From contig JANUWF010002066.1 of NCBI GenBank assembly GCA_026120185.1, forward strand, positions 558,001 to 622,000: 64,000 nt of DNA, given 5' to 3'. The notes under the pieces were generated by a model, which did not search any database, was not told the DNA's origin, and saw only the letters and a program-made list of their open reading frames with translations. This document shows positions 47,793 through 56,807 of this stretch, in pieces. Position 1 is the stretch's first letter. Each line of letters starts with the position of its first letter. The DNA comes from Voacanga thouarsii (taxonomy: Eukaryota > Streptophyta > Magnoliopsida > Gentianales > Apocynaceae). The translations under genes and the position numbers were made by a program.

Positions 47793-50694
47793 ATGAACCA
47801 ATCGATTGACTTCGTGGGGGCGTTTCCTACTCAGCGACGAGCTACACTTCCTAGACCCAGGTATAGTGATAAATATACGAGGGTTGCTAGGTCGTTGCCT
47901 GAAAGTAACACGCCGTGTCGGTCCCCGGATACAGTGTCAAATATGCAAGGATGTAGGATAAAAAAAATTGTCCATAGTGATAGGATCCGTCTAGCTACAT
48001 GGAATATAGGATCTTTGACCGATAGATTGATAGAATTAGTTAAGGTTATACATAGGAGAAAGATTAGCATTTTATGTCTTCAGGAAACCAAATGGATAAG
48101 TGAGAATGCGAGAGTAGTAGCGCCTTGGGGTTATAAGCTTTGGTATTCAGGTAGAGTTAGGAATAGAAATGGACTAGGAATTATTATTGACCGTAAGTTT
48201 ATTAATGATGTGGTTGAAGTACAGAGGAAGAATAATAGGATTTTGAGCATCAAGATCATGATTGGCCGTGAGATTACTACTGCTATTAGTACATATGCGC
48301 CACAAGTGGGACTTGATAATTCGATTAGGCAAAAGTTTTGGGATTATTTAGATGAGATTGTATAGAGTGTATCGTGTGCAGAGAAGTTTTTCATTGGTGG
48401 TGATCTAAATGGACATATGGGTACTGATCAGAGCGGTTTTAAGAATGTTCATAGAGGTCAGGGTTTCGGAGGTAGAAATAAAACAGAAACTACTATTCTT
48501 AACTTTGTCTTAACCTAAAATTTGACCATAGCAAACACCTAGTTTAAGAAGAGAGATTCTCACTTAGTGATTTTTAGAAGCGGGTTAAATGCCAGTCAAA
48601 TAGACTTCTTTATTATGAGGCATAGGTTTCGTAGTGGTTGTATAGATTATAAAGTTATTCCAAGTGAGAGTGTAGTTACGTAACACAGGCTGTTAGTCCT
48701 TGATTTTAATTTTAGAAAAAAGGGTAAGCGGCGGAACCTTCGGGTTGACCCTAGGATCAAGTGGTGAAAGCTACAGGGGGATGAAAGAATAGCCTTTATT
48801 GATAAGGTAGTTGAGATAGATGACTGGTCTTCTGATATGGATTCGTATTCAGATAGTATTTGGAGAAAGATAGCTTAATGAATTAGGATAGTAGCTAAGA
48901 AAGTGCTTGATGAATCTAAAGGAAGAGTACTTCTAAACTAGAACATGTCGTGATGGAAAAAAATGAAGTGAAAGAAGCTATAAGGAGTAAAAGAGAGTGC
49001 TATAGAAACTTAGAAAAGTGCAGGAGTGATGAGAATTTTGAAAAATACAAGGTCGCGCAAAGAAAAGCTAAAGAAGCTGTTAGAAAAGCAAGATCCACAG
49101 TTTACAAGAATTTATATAAAAAGTTGGATACCAAAGACGGAGAGAAGAATATATATAGACTGGTGCATTATAGGGAGAAGAAGACGAGAGATATCGGTGT
49201 GGTGAAATGTTTGAAGGATGACAACCACAGAGTTTTGGTTAAAGACGAAGAAATAAATGAGAGATGGAGGTCCTATTTTGATAAGTTATTTAACAGGAGT
49301 TAAGTCTAAGTTCCGAGTATGGGTAGCCTTGTAATTTCGAATGAAAAGGTTAACTGTGCATGTATTCATCATATTCAGAAGCATGAAGTCCGAGATGCCC
49401 TTAAAACGATGAGACAAAAAAAAGGGATCGGATGGTATACCGATCGAGGTTTCGAAGTATTTAGGAGAGATATGTATTACGTGGTTGACAAGTCTATTCA
49501 ACAAGATATATAGATTTAATAAGATACCTATAGATTGGAAAAAGAGTACTCTAATTCCTCTATACAAGAATAAAGGGAATGTTCAAGATTGTGCAAATTA
49601 CCGTAAAATTAAACTCATGAGTCATACTATGAAGATTTGGGAGAGAGTGATTGAACAGAGGTTACAGGATATTATAAAAATTTCAGAAAATCAATTTGGT
49701 TTTATGTCTGGACATTCCACTATGGAAGCAATTCATTTATTACGGCAGATGATTGAATATTATAGGGAAAGAAAGAAAGATTTACATATGGTATTTATTG
49801 ACCTGGGGAAAGCCTATGATAAGGTGCCTAGAGAAGTAGTTTAGTGGCTACTGGCTAAGAATGTGTATCGCTAAAGTATATTATTCTCATTAAAGATATG
49901 TATGAGGGAGCATGTACAAGTGTAAAGAGTTGCACCGGAGTAACTGTAGAGTTCTCTATTACTATCGGGATGCATCAAGGATCAGCGCTTAGCCCTTTCT
50001 TTTTTGTGGCTATTATAGATGAGCACAATATAGAAGGCTGTGTTATGGTATTTGTTGTTTGCGGATTATATTGTGTTGATTGATGAGATTAGAGTTGATA
50101 TAAATGCTAAATTGGAGTTGTGACGACAGATAGTGGAATTCAAGGGCTTCAAAATTACTAGGAGTAAAACAGAGTATATGGAATGCAAGTTCAATAGTAG
50201 CAGAAATATAGCCCAAAGTGTAATTTGGATGGTAGAGATTTACTGGTAGGTGATTGCTTTTGATAACTAGGATCTATTATTTAGAAAGATAGAGAACTTG
50301 ATGGCGACGTTACACATCGAGTTACGACGGGTTAGTTGAAATGGAGGAGTGCGACTGGTATTCTATGTGATCGTAATATACCATTGAATTTAAAGGAAAA
50401 GTTCTATAGAACAGCCGTGAGACCTACTTTGTTATATGACTCGGAATGTTGGGCAGTTAAAAGGTGTCTTATTCAAAAAAATAAAAGTAGCTGAGATGCG
50501 TATATTACGGTGGATGTGTGGATATACTAGAAAAGATAATGTTAGAAATAAAACCATTAGGAAAAAGGTAGGAGTGACATCTATTGAGAAAAAGATGAGA
50601 GAAAGTCGCCTGTGTTGGTTTGGGCACGTACAAAGAAGATCGAGGGATACTCCTGCTAGGAGAATTGAGGGAGGGAGGCGGGATAGGTTAGACA
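47793..50694 (+). pseudogene. RTE LINE protein, endonuclease and reverse transcriptase
   Basis: Apurinic-like endonuclease: IRLATWNIGSLTDR (47990), LCLQETKW (48080), GLGIIID, and after a stop GGDLNGHMGTDQ (48398). A long Lys/Arg-rich linker at 48950-49290. RT: FNKIPIDWKKSTLIPLYKNKG (49515-49580), NQFGFMSGHST (49700), VFIDLGKAYDKVPRE (49790), then the catalytic site reads FADYIVLIDE (about 50050) where the family has FADD. An active-site Asp is thus replaced by Tyr. More than eight stops. Family role: nicks DNA and copies its own RNA into the nick. The frame reaches 50694, where a solo LTR is inserted. Confidence 0.85.
50690..50694. repeat. Target duplication AGACA, left copy
   Basis: Identical to 52722-52726. 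Removing the insertion with one AGACA rejoins the LINE coding frame in phase. Confidence 0.9.
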
Positions 50695-52721
50695 TGATAG
50701 ACGGGAAAACAGAGGAGCATGCACTGACAGTAAAAAATCCAGAGAAAAGAAAACCGCAAGCCTTAAAGGCCGCACGGAAGAGTGAAGATCATACATTTGC
50801 ACTCCTTAAGCCTATTAGGTTGAGTAGAAGTGGATTGAACGACGGGAAACGCTTCGCCTTGCCCACTTGAAGAAGCTTCCGGCTGAAAACCCACTAGCCT
50901 CCTACTTCGCCTTGTTTGCATGAACGCCAAGCCTTTCAGCTCTCAAAATATACCACAACCCAACCTCTAGTCGGTGAACACAATGGAGAAGAAGAACGGT
51001 CTCAATTCTCCTTAGTTCTCTTGCTATTGGTTAGCAAAGCTCCAAGGAGAAATAACAGAGAAGAGGGAGGCGTGAGTAAGAGAGAGAGAGACGTGAGTCA
51101 CTTTCTGTTAGGGAGATTAGGGTTTTCTTTTTACCAGAGACTTGTTTATTGGTCAGCCAAAACTAGGTCTCTCATTATCTGATAAACATATCCCCGGGAT
51201 ATCATATTTCAAAACACCTGGATGGTATCTTGAGAATAAGTTTGACTTAACCCTAAACTCTTCTTAACCGTATCTAGAAAAAACCCTACGGTCCAAGCTA
51301 TTGGGCCAAAATAATATTTATTATTTCTCTTGGGCGCAAAAGGCCCAAAATAATAAACATTAATTATTTATTTTCTGGGCTTATATAAATAACTCAATAA
51401 ATAATTAATGAGCCCAAATGAACCAAAATAATTAATCTTTAATTATTTATTTCTTAGGCTTATATAAATAACCCAATAAATAATTAAACATTAATTATTT
51501 CCCCTAGTTTAAGCCCAGGTTAATTTCCTAATTATTCATACTAGACCTAGGCCCTGAATAATTAATTAACCAATTAAACCAGATAATTAATTTCTCTCAC
51601 CTCATATTTTTATTTTATTTATTTATTTTATTCCAGTCTAATAATAAATTAGACATCCTGAATAAAATAAAATAAAATAAAATCCTCTTGAACTGAGACC
51701 AATTCCTCAACCCAAAATTAGTTAGGACTTACGGGTTATTCCGAGGACCAAAAAGACACATCGCCTTAGCTGCTAAAATGACCAAAATACCCCTGCTATA
51801 TAAATAGCTGTATTTTGCATTTTAAATATTTCATAATATCACCATAAGGAAATATTGACCCCAAGGACAATGCTGCATTAGCAAAGTCTCCGACCTACAG
51901 GTGAAATGACTAAAATACCCCTCTACACATCGTCGTACATTTAGAGAGGAAGAAGTGTACTAACACCCCTCTAAATGACATCTACCATCCTTAGGCTTCT
52001 AGTCCAATGATCCATGACTTCCTGGAGTGTTTCCGCTTTCCAAGGGAGCTACCCTAAAGCAAACATCCAAGTCATGTTTCCCAGGGCCCTGGACATTTTA
52101 GACCATTCGAACAACCACAAGGGGCGATATAGTGCAAAAACTATCTTGTACAAGTCTATCTTAACTAACTAGTTACATATACCCAATACACAAGTATATT
52201 GGTTCTATTATAGAACCTCAACTATAGCATATCAAAGCATATGCTTCCAGCTTCGTCGGACCACCAACGCATACTCAAGTCGTAGAGTACTAGTCCACAC
52301 TGTAGTAGTAGTAGTCTAGGTTTCTATTATATAGTACTTTTAGAAACCACTACTACAGGTCCTGTCCTACGTATTCGAAATACGTTTATGTCATGAAATA
52401 AGTGGACTACTCACTGGCTAAAGGTAAGCCATTCCCCATTTGGAATTCATAACATAATGACCTAAACATGATGAGATTCCCAGTGTCATCAATAGGTTAA
52501 GAACAAATGTTTATGTGTTAAATAACCCGTGATCCATACCTTACTGTGAAAGACCACCATTCACATGGATCACTTATTTAAACACAATGGGTCTGTTCCA
52601 AACGAAAATTGTGCACAAACAAAAAGTAAATTCACAAAAAATTTCTGAAAATAAATTATTTTATTTTATTTTATTCGATTTTACATCAGAAACCTAGTCT
52701 AAGATGGCATACAATCCAACA
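50695..52721. mobile_element. Solo LTR, 2-kb family, copy 2 (2,027 bp)
   Basis: Starts TGATAGACGGG, ends ATCCAACA, TG...CA, flanked by the perfect duplication AGACA. Reverse-complement match to 1-1444. The reverse end reads TGTTGGATTG, a common LTR start, so the true orientation may be minus. A TATATAAATA motif lies at about 51798 on the plus strand. An apparent 144-codon frame at 50436-50870 joins LINE codons to LTR sequence and is not a gene. Confidence 0.9.
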
Positions 52722-52911
52722 AGACAGAGGTAGAGGCAGGCCTAAAACGACATGTATAGAGGTAATTAGGAGAGATATGTCTTTGTTACATTTGGATGAG
52801 AGTATGACAATTGATAGAAGGAAGTGGAGAGAAAGGATTTATGTGGATGACTATACATTGCCTGACATTGGTTCATGTAGCCGACCCCAAGTTTTTGGAA
52901 GTAAAGCTTAG
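52722..52911 (+). pseudogene. RTE LINE protein, C-terminal end
   Basis: Reads RGRGRPKTTCIEVIRRDM then MTIDRRKWRERI, the conserved C-terminus of plant RTE proteins, ending at TAG 52909-52911. It continues the frame interrupted at 50694; in-phase continuity across one AGACA shows the LTR inserted into an existing LINE. Confidence 0.9.
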
Positions 52912-52947
52912 TTTGTTGTTGTTTGTTGTATTGTTTTCAGTCTCAAA

Positions 52948-53220
52948 AGCACAACTTGATCAATACATTTATAATTTTAAATATTTTAAAAAAATTGATA
53001 GAGTTTCCCTTATAAGTACACATTTTCAGGCACTAAGCCATTTCAAGATGTGTTAAGGATTCAAGTAAACAAACAAAAACCTAAAAAAAAAACATACATG
53101 AATCATTCAATATGGGTAATCACCCATTACCCATGGGAAGTGATCACCCATCACTTACGGAAAATGATCACCCATCACTCATGAGGATCTAGTAATGAAA
53201 TATAAAAATAATTATCTTAC
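52948..53220 (-). repeat. Leader repeat of CACTA B, related to 22380-22600
   Basis: Read in reverse it shares GGCTTAGTGCCTGAAAA, GGGTAATCACCC-like and ATCCTCATGAGTGATGGGTGA-like blocks with the leader of TNP2 of CACTA A. The two elements have the same type of transposase leader though their subterminal repeats differ. Confidence 0.7.
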
Positions 53221-54040
53221 CTTAGTAATGCTTCTCTGGACAGTCAAAGAAACGACAAGCTCAAGTAACCTGTGACACATATCCCATAAAACAATCATCA
53301 AATGGGGTGAGCAAATGGCCATTTATGGCAAGTACAAAGGGCATCATTCATAAGCATGAAATAGGCTTAAAAGACAAATGGTAAGCAGAATCTTTGTAAA
53401 TCTAATGCAGCATTAGGCGCATGAAGACAAAGGACATCTTAGTTAACCACAGATAATGATTTTAAAGGGTATACCCTATTGTGTATTTGTCCATCTTGTT
53501 TTGCTTTATTTCTTTTCGTTGGTTTCATTCTTGCTTAGTTAAGATGCTATGGGCAATCAAAGTATAAATAGAATATTAACACATCAATGTTAATATATTT
53601 GTTGGACCTAATCACATTATGTGTTATCATGAATTTTTCCAAAACAACCACACTCAAACCAAAATAACACAGCAATGTCCGAACATAAACAAAATTCCAG
53701 CAGACAGGGGACTAGGATGCTGTTTATTTTTTTCTGGAATTTTCAACACAGAGTGAAATCTAAATTTTCCTACTATTTTCCAGCAAATTGAGGCTCTTAG
53801 TTGGACCAATCAAAATCATATTTCATCATCAATTTCTCCAAAATAGTAGTGTTCAAATCAAAACAATAGTATGCTGTAAAAATAGGAAAATTTCTAGTTT
53901 TATTTCAAGAAAAATAATAGTTGTTTCAAGGATTTTTTTTTTTTTAATTGAAGAAGCGGGAAATATACGCCAGAGAAAATGTCTCCATACAAACTCCATC
54001 GTATTAACTTACAATAATCAATGAATTTTTTATTTTTGTT
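53221..54040. other. No gene recognised (interior of CACTA B)
   Basis: AT-rich sequence with no domain. A 78-codon open frame at 53788-54024 has no recognisable features. Confidence 0.6.
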
Positions 54041-54269
54041 TTATTTATATATAAAAAATATATATACATACATATATATTACAAATATGACAAATAAAAT
54101 TATATAAATTTTACTTTTACAATAATAATTATACATAAAATGTCTACGTATGAATGAATTAGTAATTAAGATAGTATGCTATATTATATATGTGAGTGTT
54201 CTATATATATATATATATATATAGATATGAATAAATGAATTATATTCTATATATGCACATACACTGTTC

Positions 54270-54344
<75 letters not shown>

Positions 54345-54537
54345 ATGTATGTATGTATGTATATGTATATATATGAATAAATGAATTATATTCTATATAT
54401 GCTTATATACACACATATTCTATATATACATATATATATATATATATATACATATGCATATATAGAATATGATTCATTCATATATATGTATATCAATGAA
54501 TTATATTCTAGATATGCATATATACACACACATATAT

Positions 54538-54580
<43 letters not shown>
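54041..54580. repeat. Compound microsatellite block (TA, GT, GTAT, CA)
   Basis: TA runs at about 54205-54223 and 54276-54296, GT at 54297-54328, GTAT at 54328-54362, further TA, and CA at 54541-54576, with a repeated GAATAAATGAATTATATTCTATATATGC-like unit three times (about 54229, 54375, 54495, the last diverged). Confidence 0.9.
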
Positions 54581-54585
<5 letters not shown>

Positions 54586-54759
54586 TCTTCTAGTGCACTT
54601 ACATTTGTAAAAATATCAAATTAATAATACAACCGTTAGATTTGTTAAATTTATCACCAGAAATATTGTGATCAAATTTGAAAATAATCAGGTAAAAATT
54701 AAATTATTTTTAAGGATTTTTTTTATAATTAGAATTAAATATGATGGTCTTAGCCTTCG

Positions 54760-55108
54760 TATTCTCCAATTAAAAATGACGGTTCAACCCGAACTGTGGT
54801 ATTTATATATATATAAAACGACAGTTCTTAACCGTCGTATTAGGTTTCAACAGATCTAAATTAAGTTTTATGATTTTATATACGATGGTTAGCCATAACG
54901 GTTGTATTCAGTTTACTTAATACGACAGCTATCGATGGTTAAATTTAACCATCATATTTAAATTATCTAATAGATGATCAGTTTCTAAGCGTCGTATTAA
55001 GTCTATCTTATATAGTGGTTATAAACCGTTGTTTATGGTGGTTTATTACAATGATTTTGTGGCTGTTGTATAATGTCCAGTCGTATTTACCCTTTTATTT
55101 TTGTAGTG
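54760..55108 (-). repeat. Subterminal repeat zone and terminus of CACTA B
   Basis: Repeated AACCGTCGTATT, TACGACAG, CGATGGTTA and relatives, ending TTTTTGTAGTG at 55108 (CACTACAAAAA in reverse). It pairs with 35990-36378. Confidence 0.85.
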
Positions 55109-55421
55109 CATTTCGTTAAGAAATGTCAAAGCTACAAAATAAGACCCAAAAGGACTGTTAGAAAGAACAATTTTCCTAATAAAACACTTATGTATCTCCT
55201 ACAAACAATATATATAAAACTCATGGCTAGAGTTTGGCAATTAGATGGTCAATGTTGGAATGCATGTCCAAAATAGATTATGTATTTTTTTTATTTGGAA
55301 AAATAATAAAACATTTCATTTATTAATGATTGTTTGTTTACATATATTTGCACTTTAAGGTCTAAATGTGTTAATAAGTAATCTACATTATTAAGTTGTG
55401 CTTTCACAGTAAGGTGTAGAT
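55109..55421. other. No gene recognised (between CACTA B and C)
   Basis: About 310 bp of AT-rich sequence with no feature beyond the CAT duplication at its left edge. Confidence 0.6.
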
Positions 55422-55479
55422 CACCAGTAGAAAAAAAACTAATTACTAACTATCAAATTTTGTTAGTAGTTATCCAATT

Positions 55480-56262
55480 TATGTTGGTAATACTAGGTTA
55501 CCAATAAATTACTAACAAAATTTGGTCTGTGGATAAAATGCTTGTTGGAAAGTGTTACCAACATGAGATTTTTAAGTCTGTTGGTAATTACCAATAGATT
55601 TCACTGTTGGTAACATTATATTTTAATTGGTAATAAGTTCTTTGGGGTTAAATATTTTTTGTTGGTAATTTTATTATGTTACCAACAAACTAACTACGTA
55701 GTTGGTAAAGTCGTTGGAAATTTTTGAATTGTTTATTTTGTTGGTATTGTTTCTAATTGGTTGTTTAGTTGGTAATGTTGTTGGTAATTTGCCAACAATT
55801 CCTTAGTTGGTATATTTATATTGTTGATAATTATTTTTTCATTACCAACAAATGATTTAGTTGGTACTTAGCTGGTAAATGTCGAAAAAGAAAATGCATA
55901 TTGATAACTTACCAACTATAATTTAGTTGGTACTGCAAATATACTCTGTTGGTATATACGAACAAATAAACAGCTGCAAGTTGTTGTTGTTACTTACCAA
56001 CAATGATCTGTTGGAATGCACTTACAAATTGCTGTTGATATGTACCAACTGATAAATCTATTGGTAAGCACCTTCAAAATTCTGTTGGTGATTTTTGTTG
56101 GTATGTAGCAATAGGTAAATCTGTTGGTAAGCATCTACAAACATGTGGTGGTAAATACCAATAGATTGTGTATTGGTAAGCATCTATAAATTTCGTTTGA
56201 TATGTACCAACAGATTATTTGTTGGTAAGTATCAATTGATTTTTCATTGGTAAGTAGAATTA
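55480..56262. repeat. Subterminal repeat zone of CACTA C (TTGGTAA type)
   Basis: About 30 copies of TTGGTA or TACCAA in both orientations, many as CTGTTGGTAAGCA or TACCAACAGATT. Third distinct subterminal motif in the window. Confidence 0.85.
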
Positions 56263-56273
56263 TATTATCACTA

Positions 56274-56421
56274 TACATACATACATACATACATACATAC
56301 ATACATACATACATACATACATACATACATACATACATACATACATACATACATACATACATACATACATACATACATACATACATACATACATACATAC
56401 ATACATACATACATACATACA

Positions 56422-56450
<29 letters not shown>
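56274..56450. repeat. CATA tetranucleotide microsatellite (177 bp)
   Basis: Perfect run of about 44 ATAC/CATA units. Long open frames here on both strands are artefacts of the four-base repeat. Confidence 0.97.
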
Positions 56451-56452
<2 letters not shown>

Positions 56453-56641
56453 TTAATAAAGTAATCCTATATAATATTAAAAGTACATTCATACCAAAAG
56501 TCATACATCCTTATTGAAAGTACATTAATATTCATAACAAAAGTACATCAAACTCTAATATGGAATAAAAAATAGATAAAGTAAATTTGTTATGAGCTTA
56601 AAACAATATTTTACTTCATTAGTATAGAATATGAAATAAAT

Positions 56642-56802
56642 TTAAGAACTAGCTCGTGAAGCATCCTCTCCCTTAAGATCCTTGACTTCTAATGTTAAGG
56701 ATTTCACCTCAGATTGCAAGCGTTCATTCGCTTCTCATAGTTCTTGAATAGCCTTGTATAATGATTCGTCAACACTTTACAATTCTGACCTTTGAACATA
56801 TT
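56642..56802 (-). pseudogene. C-terminal end of PTTA of CACTA C
   Basis: On the minus strand: SLYKAIQEL, stop, EANERLQSEVKSLTLEVKDL, then GEDASRASS and TAA (56642-56644). A heptad-like coiled coil at the very C-terminus is typical of PTTA proteins and matches the layout of the PTTA of element B. Two stops; truncated by the gypsy insertion. Confidence 0.6.
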
Positions 56803-56807
56803 CTGTA

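Larger units (their letters stand above)
47670..52928 (+). mobile_element. RTE-type LINE (with nested solo LTR)
   Basis: Flanked by a 19-bp target duplication with one mismatch, TATTGTTTTTAGTCTCAAA (47651-47669) and TATTGTTTTCAGTCTCAAA (52929-52947). The 3' end is a GTTGTTGTTTGTTG tail rather than poly-A, as in plant RTE elements. Single ORF order: endonuclease, RT, C-terminal GRGRPKTT segment. Without the 2,027-bp solo LTR and one duplication it is about 3,227 bp, the usual RTE size. Many stops; inactive. Confidence 0.9.
43746..55108 (-). mobile_element. CACTA element B, non-inverted part
   Basis: Contains the TNP2 body, its leader, an inserted RTE LINE with a nested solo LTR, microsatellite-rich sequence and the terminal TTTTTGTAGTG at 55108, flanked by CAT. 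The remaining part, with the other terminus, is at 33787-36378. Confidence 0.85.
55422..56807 (-). mobile_element. CACTA element C, one end (cut by gypsy insertion)
   Basis: Starts CACCAGTAGAAAAAAAAC, a CACTA-type terminus of the CACTAGTAGAAA kind with one substitution, preceded by GAT. An 800-bp subterminal array, a microsatellite, and then the C-terminal end of a minus-strand PTTA gene follow, the same layout as element A at 37319. The gypsy LTR begins at 56808, so the rest of C is expected on the far side of that element, outside the window. Confidence 0.75.

Noticed and set aside
50436..50870. 144-codon frame as a possible gene
   Set aside because: Chimera of LINE C-terminal codons and inserted LTR sequence.
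54381..54593. Open frames on both strands in the TA/GT/CA block
   Set aside because: Repetitive codons of microsatellite DNA; no stop codons arise by chance in such repeats.
56135..56504. Three minus-strand and one plus-strand frame of Met-Tyr-Val-Cys or His-Thr-Tyr-Ile repeats
   Set aside because: Pure translation of the CATA microsatellite.
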